Part shown: piece after piece, positions 1 to 4,999 of the stretch
How the letters are laid out: every line of letters starts with the position of its first letter
Numbering within the stretch: the stretch's first letter is position 1
From: Actinomycetes bacterium
GTDB taxonomy: Bacteria; Actinomycetota; Actinomycetes; Propionibacteriales; Propionibacteriaceae
Direction of reading: 5' to 3'
Length of the DNA: 6,374 nt
Assembly (NCBI GenBank): GCA_023437345.1
Contig: JAEZGC010000042.1
Location: forward strand, 1-6,374
Translations under genes and position numbers: made by a program
The notes under the pieces: model-generated
What the model saw: the letters and a program-made list of their open reading frames with translations, nothing else
What the model was told of the DNA's origin: nothing
The model's database searches: none

Positions 1-13
1 CGGTGCCGCTCAT
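1..13 (-). CDS. Start of a divergent gene, truncated by the window edge
   Basis: On the minus strand an ATG at 13-11 is preceded by a clear Shine-Dalgarno sequence, AAGGAG (26-21), with 7 nt between it and the start codon. Only M-S-G-T can be read before the sequence ends, so nothing can be said about the product. The call rests on the ribosome binding site and its spacing, and on a -10-like hexamer at a sensible distance upstream. It would be transcribed divergently from the PHP gene at 121 and share the 107-nt intergenic region with it. Confidence 0.5.
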
Positions 14-36
14 GGTTCCTCTCCTTGTTCCCCCAC

Positions 37-42
37 AGGATA
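37..42 (-). promoter_or_regulatory. Possible -10 element for the truncated divergent gene
   Basis: Read on the minus strand, 42-37 is TATCCT, which matches four of six positions of the TATAAT consensus. Transcription would begin near position 30, leaving a leader of about 17 nt that holds the AAGGAG ribosome binding site. No convincing -35 hexamer is seen 16-18 nt upstream, as is common in actinobacteria. This is a weak call by inspection only. Confidence 0.3.
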
Positions 43-67
43 TTCGCGGAAGCACTAGTCGGGGCCC

Positions 68-90
68 GGTTCGGCGGAATCCGCCGAACC
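68..90. promoter_or_regulatory. Perfect 23-bp palindrome, candidate operator between divergent genes
   Basis: Two arms, GGTTCGGCGGA (68-78) and TCCGCCGAACC (80-90), are exact reverse complements around one central A (79). The symmetry stops cleanly at both ends. It lies between two divergent starts, so it is not expected to be an intrinsic terminator, and no T-tract follows on either strand. Its right arm covers the -35 area of the proposed PHP promoter, and it sits about 26 bp upstream of the possible -10 of the leftward gene. A dimeric regulator binding site is the simplest reading. The regulator is unknown. Confidence 0.5.
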
Positions 91-108
91 TGTGGCCGCC
101 CGGCCCAC

Positions 109-114
109 TAACCT
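109..114 (+). promoter_or_regulatory. Putative -10 element for a leaderless PHP mRNA
   Basis: TAACCT fits the TANNNT pattern of actinobacterial -10 elements and ends 6 nt before the ATG at 121, so transcription would start at or next to the A of the start codon. No Shine-Dalgarno sequence lies in the preceding 20 nt, which agrees with leaderless translation, a frequent arrangement in actinobacteria. Only pattern and spacing support this, and the -35 region is not consensus. Confidence 0.4.
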
Positions 115-120
115 TCGGGC

Positions 121-978
121 ATGCGGAGCGACCTCCACGCCCACAGCGCCGGCTCGGACGGGACCGACTCGCCGCAGGAGCTCGCCGAGGCGGCGGCCAG
201 GGCCGGGCTGGACGTGGTGGCGCTGACCGACCACGACACCTTCGACGGGCTGCCCGCGGCCTCGGCCGCGGCCGCACGGCTCGGGGTGCGGCTGGTGCCC
301 GGCATCGAGATCTCGACCCAGCTGGAGGGTGCCAGCGTGCACCTCCTCGGGTACGGCTGCCGCACCGACGACCCCCCGCTGCTGGCCGAGCTGGAGCGGG
401 TGCGGGGTGGACGCGACGGCCGGGTGCCGCGGATGCTCGCCGCCCTGGCCCGTCTCGGCATGCCGGTCGACGAGGCGACCCTGGCCCGGGTGCGGGGGGA
501 GGCGCCGTCGATCGGGCGGCCCCACATCGCCGACTCACTGATCGCTCTCGGGTACGTCGCCGACCGGCAGGAGGCCTTCGACAAGTACCTGGGCGACGAC
601 GGCCCGGCATTCGTCTCCCGCTACGCGGTAGGGCTGGGACGCGGGATCGACCTCGTCCACGGGGCCGGTGGGGTGGCGGTGATCGCCCACCCGTGGGGCA
701 GGGCCAGCCGCGCCCTGTTGACCTCGACGGTGCTGCGCCGGCTGGTCGACCGCCACGGGCTGGACGGGGTCGAGGTCGACCACAACGACCACGACCCGGC
801 CACCAGCGCCCACCTGCGGCGGCTGGCCGCCGACCTCGGCCTGCTCGCCACCGGATCGTCGGACTACCACGGCACCGGAAAGACCGGCCACCCGCTGGGC
901 GCCCACACCACAGCGCCCGACGTCCTGGCCGAGATCGACGCCCGGATCGCCACCGCCGGCGGCTGGGACGGGCGGTAG
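121..978 (+). CDS. PHP-domain metal-dependent phosphoesterase (RNase AM / nucleoside bisphosphatase family)
   Basis: This is a 285-residue cytoplasmic enzyme, a typical length for the family. The PHP metal-binding motifs appear in order: D4-L-H6-A-H8-S, T36-D-H-D39-T, G61-I-E63-I-S, G132-R-P-H135, A189-H190-P, and S246-S-D248-Y-H250 near the C terminus. An inserted helical region (about residues 88-160) between the metal-binding segments is usual for this subfamily. Characterised relatives include E. coli RNase AM (YciV, formerly TrpH), which trims rRNA 5' ends and degrades pAp, and a Chromobacterium 3',5'-nucleoside bisphosphate phosphatase. The exact substrate here is inferred. The ATG at 121 was chosen because DLHAHS begins three residues later, as in the family, even though no ribosome binding site precedes it. 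It is followed 57 nt later by trpS, which appears to have its own promoter. Confidence 0.88.
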   Translation: MRSDLHAHSAGSDGTDSPQELAEAAARAGLDVVALTDHDTFDGLPAASAAAARLGVRLVPGIEISTQLEGASVHLLGYGCRTDDPPLLAELERVRGGRDGRVPRMLAALARLGMPVDEATLARVRGEAPSIGRPHIADSLIALGYVADRQEAFDKYLGDDGPAFVSRYAVGLGRGIDLVHGAGGVAVIAHPWGRASRALLTSTVLRRLVDRHGLDGVEVDHNDHDPATSAHLRRLAADLGLLATGSSDYHGTGKTGHPLGAHTTAPDVLAEIDARIATAGGWDGR

Positions 979-987
979 CGCGCCCGG

Positions 988-996
988 TGCTAGAGT
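988..996 (+). promoter_or_regulatory. Putative extended -10 promoter of trpS
   Basis: TGCTAGAGT combines an extended TGn element with TAGAGT, a -10 form often seen in actinobacteria. It begins 10 nt after the PHP stop codon and would give a transcript starting near 1003 with a leader of about 33 nt. The -35 region lies within the end of the PHP gene and is not consensus. The leader is too short for a Trp-codon leader peptide or T-box, so no attenuation of either kind is visible. Confidence 0.45.
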
Positions 997-1019
997 CGCT
1001 GGCCGGGTGCCACGACTGT

Positions 1020-1025
1020 GAAGGA
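1020..1025 (+). promoter_or_regulatory. Ribosome binding site that fixes the trpS start
   Basis: GAAGGA lies 10 nt before the ATG at 1036. An in-frame GTG at 1018 would overlap this element and has no Shine-Dalgarno sequence of its own, so the ATG at 1036 is preferred. Confidence 0.6.
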
Positions 1026-1035
1026 TGACGTAACG

Positions 1036-2148
1036 ATGACCGACCTCGCCCTCGACGCCGGCGAGCAACTGGCCTCCTCGACCTCGGACGCCTCGCTGGC
1101 GCGGACCATCGCGCGGAGCGCCCAGATCGAGGCGGAGATCGCCGTCGACCCCAGCGGGTTCCGGATCATGACTGGCGACCGGCCGACCGGGAACCTCCAC
1201 CTCGGACACTACTTCGGGTCGCTGGCCAACCGGGTGCGGCTGCAGGACGCCGGGGTTGAGACCCTGATCCTGATCGCCGACTACCAGGTGATCACCGACC
1301 GCGACGGCACCGGACCGATCCGCGAGCGTGTCATCGGGATGATGGCCGACTACCTGGCGATCGGGCTCGACCCCGCCCGCACGACCATCTACGCGCACTC
1401 GGCTGTGCCGGCGCTGAACCAGCTGCTGCTGCCGTTCCTGTCCCTGGTGACCGACTCGGAGTTGCGGCGGAACCCGACGGTGAAGGCAGAGCAGGAGGCG
1501 ACCGGCGACCGTCCGCTGTCCGGCCTGCTGCTCACCTACCCCGTCCACCAGGCCGCCGACATCCTCTTCTGCAAGGCCAACCTCGTCCCGGTCGGCAAGG
1601 ACCAGCTGCCCCACCTCGAGCAGACCAGGGTGGTCGCCCGGCGCTTCGACGAACGCTATGGCCGGGTCGACCCCGCCCGTCCGGTGTTCCCGCAGGCGGA
1701 GGCCCTGCTCAGCCCGGCGCCCAGCATCCTCGGGCTGGACGGCACGAAGATGAGCAAGTCGAAGGGCAACACTATAGAGATCGGGATGGACGCCGACACG
1801 ACGGCCCGGCTGATCCGCAAGGCGGTGACAGATTCCGACCGGCACATCACCTACGACCCCGAGCGCCGTCCGGAGGTCTCGAACCTGCTGCTGCTGGCCG
1901 GCCTGGCCACCGATCGGGATCCCGCCGAGATCGCTGCCGAGATCGGCGACGGCGGCGGTGGCGGCCTGAAGCGTTTCGTCACCGACGCTATCAACAGCTA
2001 CTTCGAGCCGATCCGGGCACGTCGCAGCGAACTGGCAGCCGACCCGGGCCACCTGTTGCAGGTGCTGCGCGAGGGCAATGCGCGCGCCAACGCCATCGCA
2101 GAACAGACCCTGTCGGAGGTCCGGCAGGCGATGGGGATGACCTACTGA
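1036..2148 (+). CDS. trpS: Tryptophan--tRNA ligase (TrpRS), Gln-type subclass
   Basis: This class I aminoacyl-tRNA synthetase charges tRNA-Trp using ATP. From the ATG at 1036 it has 370 residues. The HIGH-type signature is P50-T-G-N-L-H-L-G-H58 and the KMSKS loop is K238-M-S-K-S242. An Asp at 175 lies in the A-A-D-I-L segment that reads the indole nitrogen in TrpRS. The segments GDRPTG, ELRRNPTVK and QTLSEV resemble the Streptococcus-type TrpRS rather than the Bacillus type. Aligned by eye, Gln84 (A-D-Y-Q-V-I-T) replaces the His found at position 43 of the Bacillus stearothermophilus enzyme. About 40 residues precede the catalytic core, more than in the compact bacterial enzymes I recall. This N-terminal part is polar and Ala-rich with no recognised domain. 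The gene reads in the same direction as PHP and converges on the helicase gene. Confidence 0.95.
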   Translation: MTDLALDAGEQLASSTSDASLARTIARSAQIEAEIAVDPSGFRIMTGDRPTGNLHLGHYFGSLANRVRLQDAGVETLILIADYQVITDRDGTGPIRERVIGMMADYLAIGLDPARTTIYAHSAVPALNQLLLPFLSLVTDSELRRNPTVKAEQEATGDRPLSGLLLTYPVHQAADILFCKANLVPVGKDQLPHLEQTRVVARRFDERYGRVDPARPVFPQAEALLSPAPSILGLDGTKMSKSKGNTIEIGMDADTTARLIRKAVTDSDRHITYDPERRPEVSNLLLLAGLATDRDPAEIAAEIGDGGGGGLKRFVTDAINSYFEPIRARRSELAADPGHLLQVLREGNARANAIAEQTLSEVRQAMGMTY

Positions 2149-2232
2149 GCGACCGCCGGCCGCCGTTGCCGGAGTGACGATGCGGCTCAGGCCGTCGCGA
2201 CGCGCCCGACCTGACGAACCGTCAGCCAAAGA

Positions 2233-2265
2233 CACAGCGCCCGCCCCCAGGGGGCGGGCGCTGTG
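2233..2265 (-). terminator. Strong GC hairpin, bidirectional terminator between trpS and helicase
   Basis: Two 16-nt arms (2233-2248 and 2250-2265) are exact reverse complements around a single base. In RNA the innermost pairs would open, leaving a stem of about 14 bp. Read on the minus strand, it starts 6 nt past the helicase stop codon and is followed by TCTTT, a short U-tract. On the plus strand there is no U-run, and trpS ends 84 nt earlier, so it fits best as the helicase terminator while probably also blocking trpS read-through. A smaller 6-bp hairpin with a 3-nt loop (2211-2225) lies beside it. Confidence 0.75.
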
Positions 2266-2271
2266 CTGTGC

Positions 2272-3720
2272 CTACTGGGCGGCGACGGTCTCGCTGGCGG
2301 GGGCCTCGACCGGCTGACCGTTGCGGGTGCGGCGGCGGGTCCGGTTCCCGCGGCTGCGCTGCTCCTTGGCCTTGTCGGCCTCGCCGTCGGCGGCAGCCGA
2401 CGAGCGGCGCTTGTCGCGCTCCCTCGGTTCGCGGGGTTCGCGCGGCGGCCGCGGCGCAGCGGCCTTCAGCCTGCCGCGGGTGCCCTCGGCGATGCCGAGG
2501 TCGGTGAACAGGTGCGAGGAGGTGGAGTACGTTTCGGGGATCTCGGCGAAGTCGAGGCCTAGCGCGCGGTTGATCACCTTCCAGCGGGTGAGGTCGGCCC
2601 AGTCCACCAGCGTGATCGCCACGCCGGACGCCCCGGCCCGGCCGGTCCGGCCGATCCTGTGGACATAGGTCAGCTCGCTGTCGGGGCACTCGTGGTTGAT
2701 CACGTGGGTGACGTCGGTGATGTCGATGCCGCGGGCCGCCACGTCCGTGGCCACCAGCACGTCGACCTTGCCGTCGCGGAACTTCTTCAGCGCCTTCTCC
2801 CGCAGCACCTGGCTGAGGTCGCCGTGGATGGAGGTGGCATCGAAGCCGCGATCGACCAGCTCGTCGGCGAGCCGCTGCGCGGCGCGCTTGGTGCGGGTGA
2901 ACACCATGGTGCGGCCGCGGCCCTCGGCCTGCAGCACGAGGCCGATGATCTCCGGCTTGTCGAGGTCGTGCGCCTGGTAGACGAACTGGGTGGTGTCCGG
3001 GACGGTCATCTGCGCGTCGTGGGTCTCGGCGCGGACGTTCACCGGCTGGTTGAGGTGCATCCGGGCCAGCGCCACGATCGCCGACGGCATGGTCGCCGAG
3101 AACAGCAGGGTCTGACGGGAGCGCGGCGTCTTGCTGATCAGCCGCTCCACGTCGGGCAGGAAGCCGAGGTCGAGCATCTCGTCAGCCTCGTCGAGGACCA
3201 GCACCTTGACGTGGGACAGGTCGAGGTTGCGCCGCTGGACCAGGTCGAGCAGCCGTCCGGGGGTGCCCACCACGACGTCGACCCCGGAAGCCAGCGCCTC
3301 CAGCTGGGGCTCGTAGCCGACGCCGCCGTAGACGGTCAGCACCCGGGCCTTGCGGACCGCGGCGGCCACCTCGATGTCGCGCGCCACCTGCAGTGCGAGC
3401 TCGCGGGTCGGCGCCATCACCAGCGCCTGCGGGAACCCGCTGAAGGGCATGTCGTCGTAGCCCTCGTCGCCGGCGACGGTGATCCGCTGCAGCAGGCTGA
3501 CACCGAAGGCGAGCGTCTTGCCGGTGCCGGTGCGGGCCTGCCCGATCATGTCGGTGCCGGTGATCGCGATCGGGATCGCGAGGCTCTGGATGGGGAAGGG
3601 GTTGACGATCCCGACCGCGGCCAGCGCGTCGGTGATCGGTCCTATCACGCCGAGGTCGGCGAAGGTGTGGTCAGCGTCCGCCCGCAGGGCGGGCTCGTCG
3701 GTCTGGGTGCTCAGCGTCAT
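2272..3720 (-). CDS. DEAD-box ATP-dependent RNA helicase
   Basis: This 482-residue enzyme uses ATP to unwind RNA duplexes, with likely roles in ribosome assembly or mRNA turnover. All core motifs are intact: Q motif (P43-I-Q45), Walker A A62-R-T-G-T-G-K-T69, P104-T-R-E-L-A, T153-P-G-R, D177-E-A-D180, S208-A-T210, motif IV around M272-V-F, motif V A324-T-D-V-A-A-R-G, and motif VI H354-R-I-G-R-T-G-R361. The C-terminal tail (about 412-470) is rich in Arg, Lys and Pro with short P-R-E repeats, a usual low-complexity RNA-binding extension. It belongs to the RhlE/DeaD-like group, but the exact subgroup cannot be set by eye. The start is the ATG at 3720, about 15 residues before the conserved T-F-A-D-L-G. 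The open frame runs further upstream but becomes non-homologous and overlaps the DUF3107 gene. The start has only a weak ribosome binding site (GAAAAGG, very close to the ATG). Confidence 0.93.
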   Translation of the reverse strand: MTLSTQTDEPALRADADHTFADLGVIGPITDALAAVGIVNPFPIQSLAIPIAITGTDMIGQARTGTGKTLAFGVSLLQRITVAGDEGYDDMPFSGFPQALVMAPTRELALQVARDIEVAAAVRKARVLTVYGGVGYEPQLEALASGVDVVVGTPGRLLDLVQRRNLDLSHVKVLVLDEADEMLDLGFLPDVERLISKTPRSRQTLLFSATMPSAIVALARMHLNQPVNVRAETHDAQMTVPDTTQFVYQAHDLDKPEIIGLVLQAEGRGRTMVFTRTKRAAQRLADELVDRGFDATSIHGDLSQVLREKALKKFRDGKVDVLVATDVAARGIDITDVTHVINHECPDSELTYVHRIGRTGRAGASGVAITLVDWADLTRWKVINRALGLDFAEIPETYSTSSHLFTDLGIAEGTRGRLKAAAPRPPREPREPRERDKRRSSAAADGEADKAKEQRSRGNRTRRRTRNGQPVEAPASETVAAQ

Positions 3721-3795
3721 GCCTTTTCGTCGTCCAGCAGGTTGGGTGCCGGTCTGGAAACCCGCCGAAAGCGCGGAGAGGCAGCCACAGCGGGG

Positions 3796-3829
3796 ACGCA
3801 CGAAAGTGTGCGTGCTGGCCCCAAGGATA
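3796..3829 (-). promoter_or_regulatory. Possible helicase promoter and 5' leader hairpin
   Basis: The 151-nt gap between the DUF3107 stop and the helicase start contains, on the minus strand, TATCCT (3829-3824) as a -10 candidate, which would start transcription near 3817. Immediately downstream is an inverted repeat with 6-nt arms (3813-3808 and 3801-3796) and a 6-nt loop. This hairpin would sit at the very 5' end of a leader of nearly 100 nt. A consensus -35 is not seen. The gap is too long for simple translational coupling with DUF3107, which supports separate control of the helicase, but read-through from the upstream promoter is also possible. Confidence 0.3.
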
Positions 3830-3871
3830 CCCGAAGTCGCCGAGCAGACGCAGCGCGGCCCGCGGTGCCGG

Positions 3872-4096
3872 CTACAGCGTGCCGAACCCCACCGGCCGGG
3901 CGTTCTCCTGGCCGAGGTCGACATAGGCGATCTTGTCGACCGGGATGAGCACCTTGCGTCCCTTGGCGTCGGTGAGGGTCAGGATCGTCTCGTCAGACAG
4001 CGCCTTGAGCAGGTTCTTCTCGACCTCGGCAGCAGTCTGCTCGGTGTCGACGGCGATCTCGCGCGCCACGTGCTGGATGCCGACCTTGATCTCCAC
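3872..4096 (-). CDS. DUF3107 family small protein (TB9.4-like)
   Basis: This is a 74-residue, single-domain soluble protein whose function is not known. The opening E-I-K-V-G-I-Q, the central L-T-L-T-D-x-x-G-R-K-V-L-I-P, the I-A-Y-V-D-L-G segment and the closing R-P-V-G-F-G match the actinobacterial DUF3107 family, whose Mycobacterium tuberculosis member is TB9.4 (Rv3208A). There is no signal peptide or membrane segment. Two adjacent start codons exist, ATG (4099) and GTG (4096). The AGGAGG at 4106-4101 is only 1 nt from the ATG but 4 nt from the GTG, and starting at GTG gives the M-E-(I/V)-K opening I recall for the family, so GTG is chosen. A good promoter lies just upstream and the helicase gene follows 151 nt downstream. 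In M. tuberculosis the rhlE helicase gene is also close by, which suggests an old neighbourhood. Confidence 0.85.
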   Translation of the reverse strand: MEIKVGIQHVAREIAVDTEQTAAEVEKNLLKALSDETILTLTDAKGRKVLIPVDKIAYVDLGQENARPVGFGTL

Positions 4097-4125
4097 CATG
4101 CCTCCTGAGGAACTTGTGCCTTGCC

Positions 4126-4154
4126 AATCTAGCCGCCGGCCGGGGACAGGTCAG
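4126..4154 (-). promoter_or_regulatory. Promoter of the DUF3107 gene
   Basis: On the minus strand, CTGACC (4154-4149) and TAGATT (4131-4126) are separated by exactly 17 nt. Each matches four of six positions of the sigma-70-type -35 and -10 consensus. Transcription would start near 4119, giving a leader of about 20 nt that includes the AGGAGG ribosome binding site. This is the best promoter-like pair seen in the window. Confidence 0.55.
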
Positions 4155-4196
4155 CGGCAGTACGCCCACAGCGCAACAGGTTCGCTGACAGCGTCC

Positions 4197-4222
4197 CGCG
4201 GGGGCGGGGCGCCACCGCCGCG
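4197..4222 (-). terminator. Weak candidate terminator hairpin after the FHA gene
   Basis: About 15 nt past the FHA stop codon, on the minus strand, arms at 4222-4215 and 4207-4197 can form an 8-bp GC stem with a 3-nt bulge and a 7-nt loop. No U-tract follows, so classical intrinsic termination is uncertain. Its position between the end of the FHA operon and the separate DUF3107 promoter is what makes it plausible. A small perfect repeat, CGCTG-A-CAGCG (4183-4193), lies next to it with no assigned role. Confidence 0.25.
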
Positions 4223-4236
4223 ACGACGTCAGCAGC

Positions 4237-4998
4237 TCAGCCGTGCAGGGGCTGGAACGCTGCCTGCTCGTCCTGGGTGGCCCGCCGGATCACGATCCGG
4301 GTCCAGGCGCCCACGTAGATCCGCTGGTCGGGGGCAAGCTCGACCCGGCCGCGGGGGATCGGCATCGCCGGCAGCGGCCCGGCCGCCGACCCGACGAAGG
4401 TGCCGTTGGCCGACTCCAGGTCCTCGATCCACCACCGGCTGCCGTCGGTGGTCAGCCGCGCGTGGCGACGGCTGCAGCCGGTGTCGAGCTCGCAGTCGAC
4501 CTCCGGGAAGATGTTCCGGCTGGTCGAGACCCGTCCGATCAGGTTGGTGTCCTTCACCAGCGGCACGATGTCGGGCAGGCCGGGGGAGGGCAGCGGGTCT
4601 GTCGAACCCTGTGCGGCGTACCAGTCGGGGTCGATCCACAGCTCGGCCACCCACTCCACAGCGGGCGCGGCAGGGCTGGCCGGGCTGGAGGCCGGTTCCT
4701 CCTGTGCGGAGGCGGCCGGCTCGGCCGGGACCGGGGCTGCCGGGTCCGTTGCGGCGACCGGTGCTGGCGCACCTATGAAGTCGTGCCCACAGGCCTCGCA
4801 GAACAGCGCGTCGGCGACATTCGGGGTGCCACAGTTGGGGCACACGAGGGCGGCGGGGGGCTGCAATGGCGCAGCAGCCCCAGCCGCGGCGGCCGGCGTC
4901 GGCTGTGCCGTGTCGGGCGCGCGCGCCGGGACCGGCAGGCCGCAGGTGTCGCAGAAGTCGGTCGCCGTGGTGTGGTGTCCCGCTGGACAGATCGGCAT
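4237..4998 (-). CDS. Double zinc-ribbon FHA-domain protein
   Basis: This 253-residue cytoplasmic protein probably reads Thr phosphorylation. The N terminus has two short zinc ribbons: the first is C4-P-A-G-H8 with C16-x2-C19, the second C53-x2-C56 with C67-x2-C70. Both are linked and followed by Ala/Pro-rich stretches (about 22-50 and 72-112). The FHA domain spans about residues 146-238 and keeps the phosphopeptide-binding signatures G155-R156, S176-R-R-H179 and N198-G-T200. FHA domains bind phospho-Thr peptides. The start ATG lies 1 nt after the VWA stop (TGA-c-ATG) and is preceded by AGGGG (5008-5004), which sits inside the VWA coding sequence, so translation is probably coupled. It is the last gene of the phosphatase-VWA-FHA operon. 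Its partner is unknown, with the neighbouring VWA protein or an unseen kinase as candidates. Confidence 0.9.
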   Translation of the reverse strand: MPICPAGHHTTATDFCDTCGLPVPARAPDTAQPTPAAAAGAAAPLQPPAALVCPNCGTPNVADALFCEACGHDFIGAPAPVAATDPAAPVPAEPAASAQEEPASSPASPAAPAVEWVAELWIDPDWYAAQGSTDPLPSPGLPDIVPLVKDTNLIGRVSTSRNIFPEVDCELDTGCSRRHARLTTDGSRWWIEDLESANGTFVGSAAGPLPAMPIPRGRVELAPDQRIYVGAWTRIVIRRATQDEQAAFQPLHG

Positions 4999-4999
4999 G

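Noticed and set aside
3..1028. Plus-strand open frame of 341 codons overlapping the PHP gene in another frame
   Set aside because: It is Arg/Pro/Gly-rich with no motif. The PHP frame carries all the metal-binding motifs.
121..2148. Functional link of PHP (the old name of the E. coli relative is TrpH) with trpS as a tryptophan operon
   Set aside because: The TrpH name came from gene location in E. coli, not from tryptophan metabolism. Here the 57-nt gap holds what looks like a separate trpS promoter.
2156..2172. Small inverted repeat (5-bp arms, 7-nt loop) just after trpS as a separate terminator
   Set aside because: The stem is short with no U-tract. The much stronger hairpin at 2233-2265 explains termination better.
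535..2235. Minus-strand open frame of 566 codons opposite PHP and trpS
   Set aside because: It is antisense to two genes with intact catalytic motifs and its translation is low-complexity Gly/Val/Arg/Asp-rich. Long antisense frames are expected in GC-rich codon-biased DNA.
3721..3924. N-terminal extension of the helicase open frame up to 3924
   Set aside because: It would overlap the DUF3107 gene, the extra residues resemble no helicase N terminus, and the ATG at 3720 sits at the usual distance from the conserved core.
2659..3948. Plus-strand open frame of 429 codons opposite the helicase gene
   Set aside because: It is a shadow of the helicase frame. The opposite strand has every DEAD-box motif in order.
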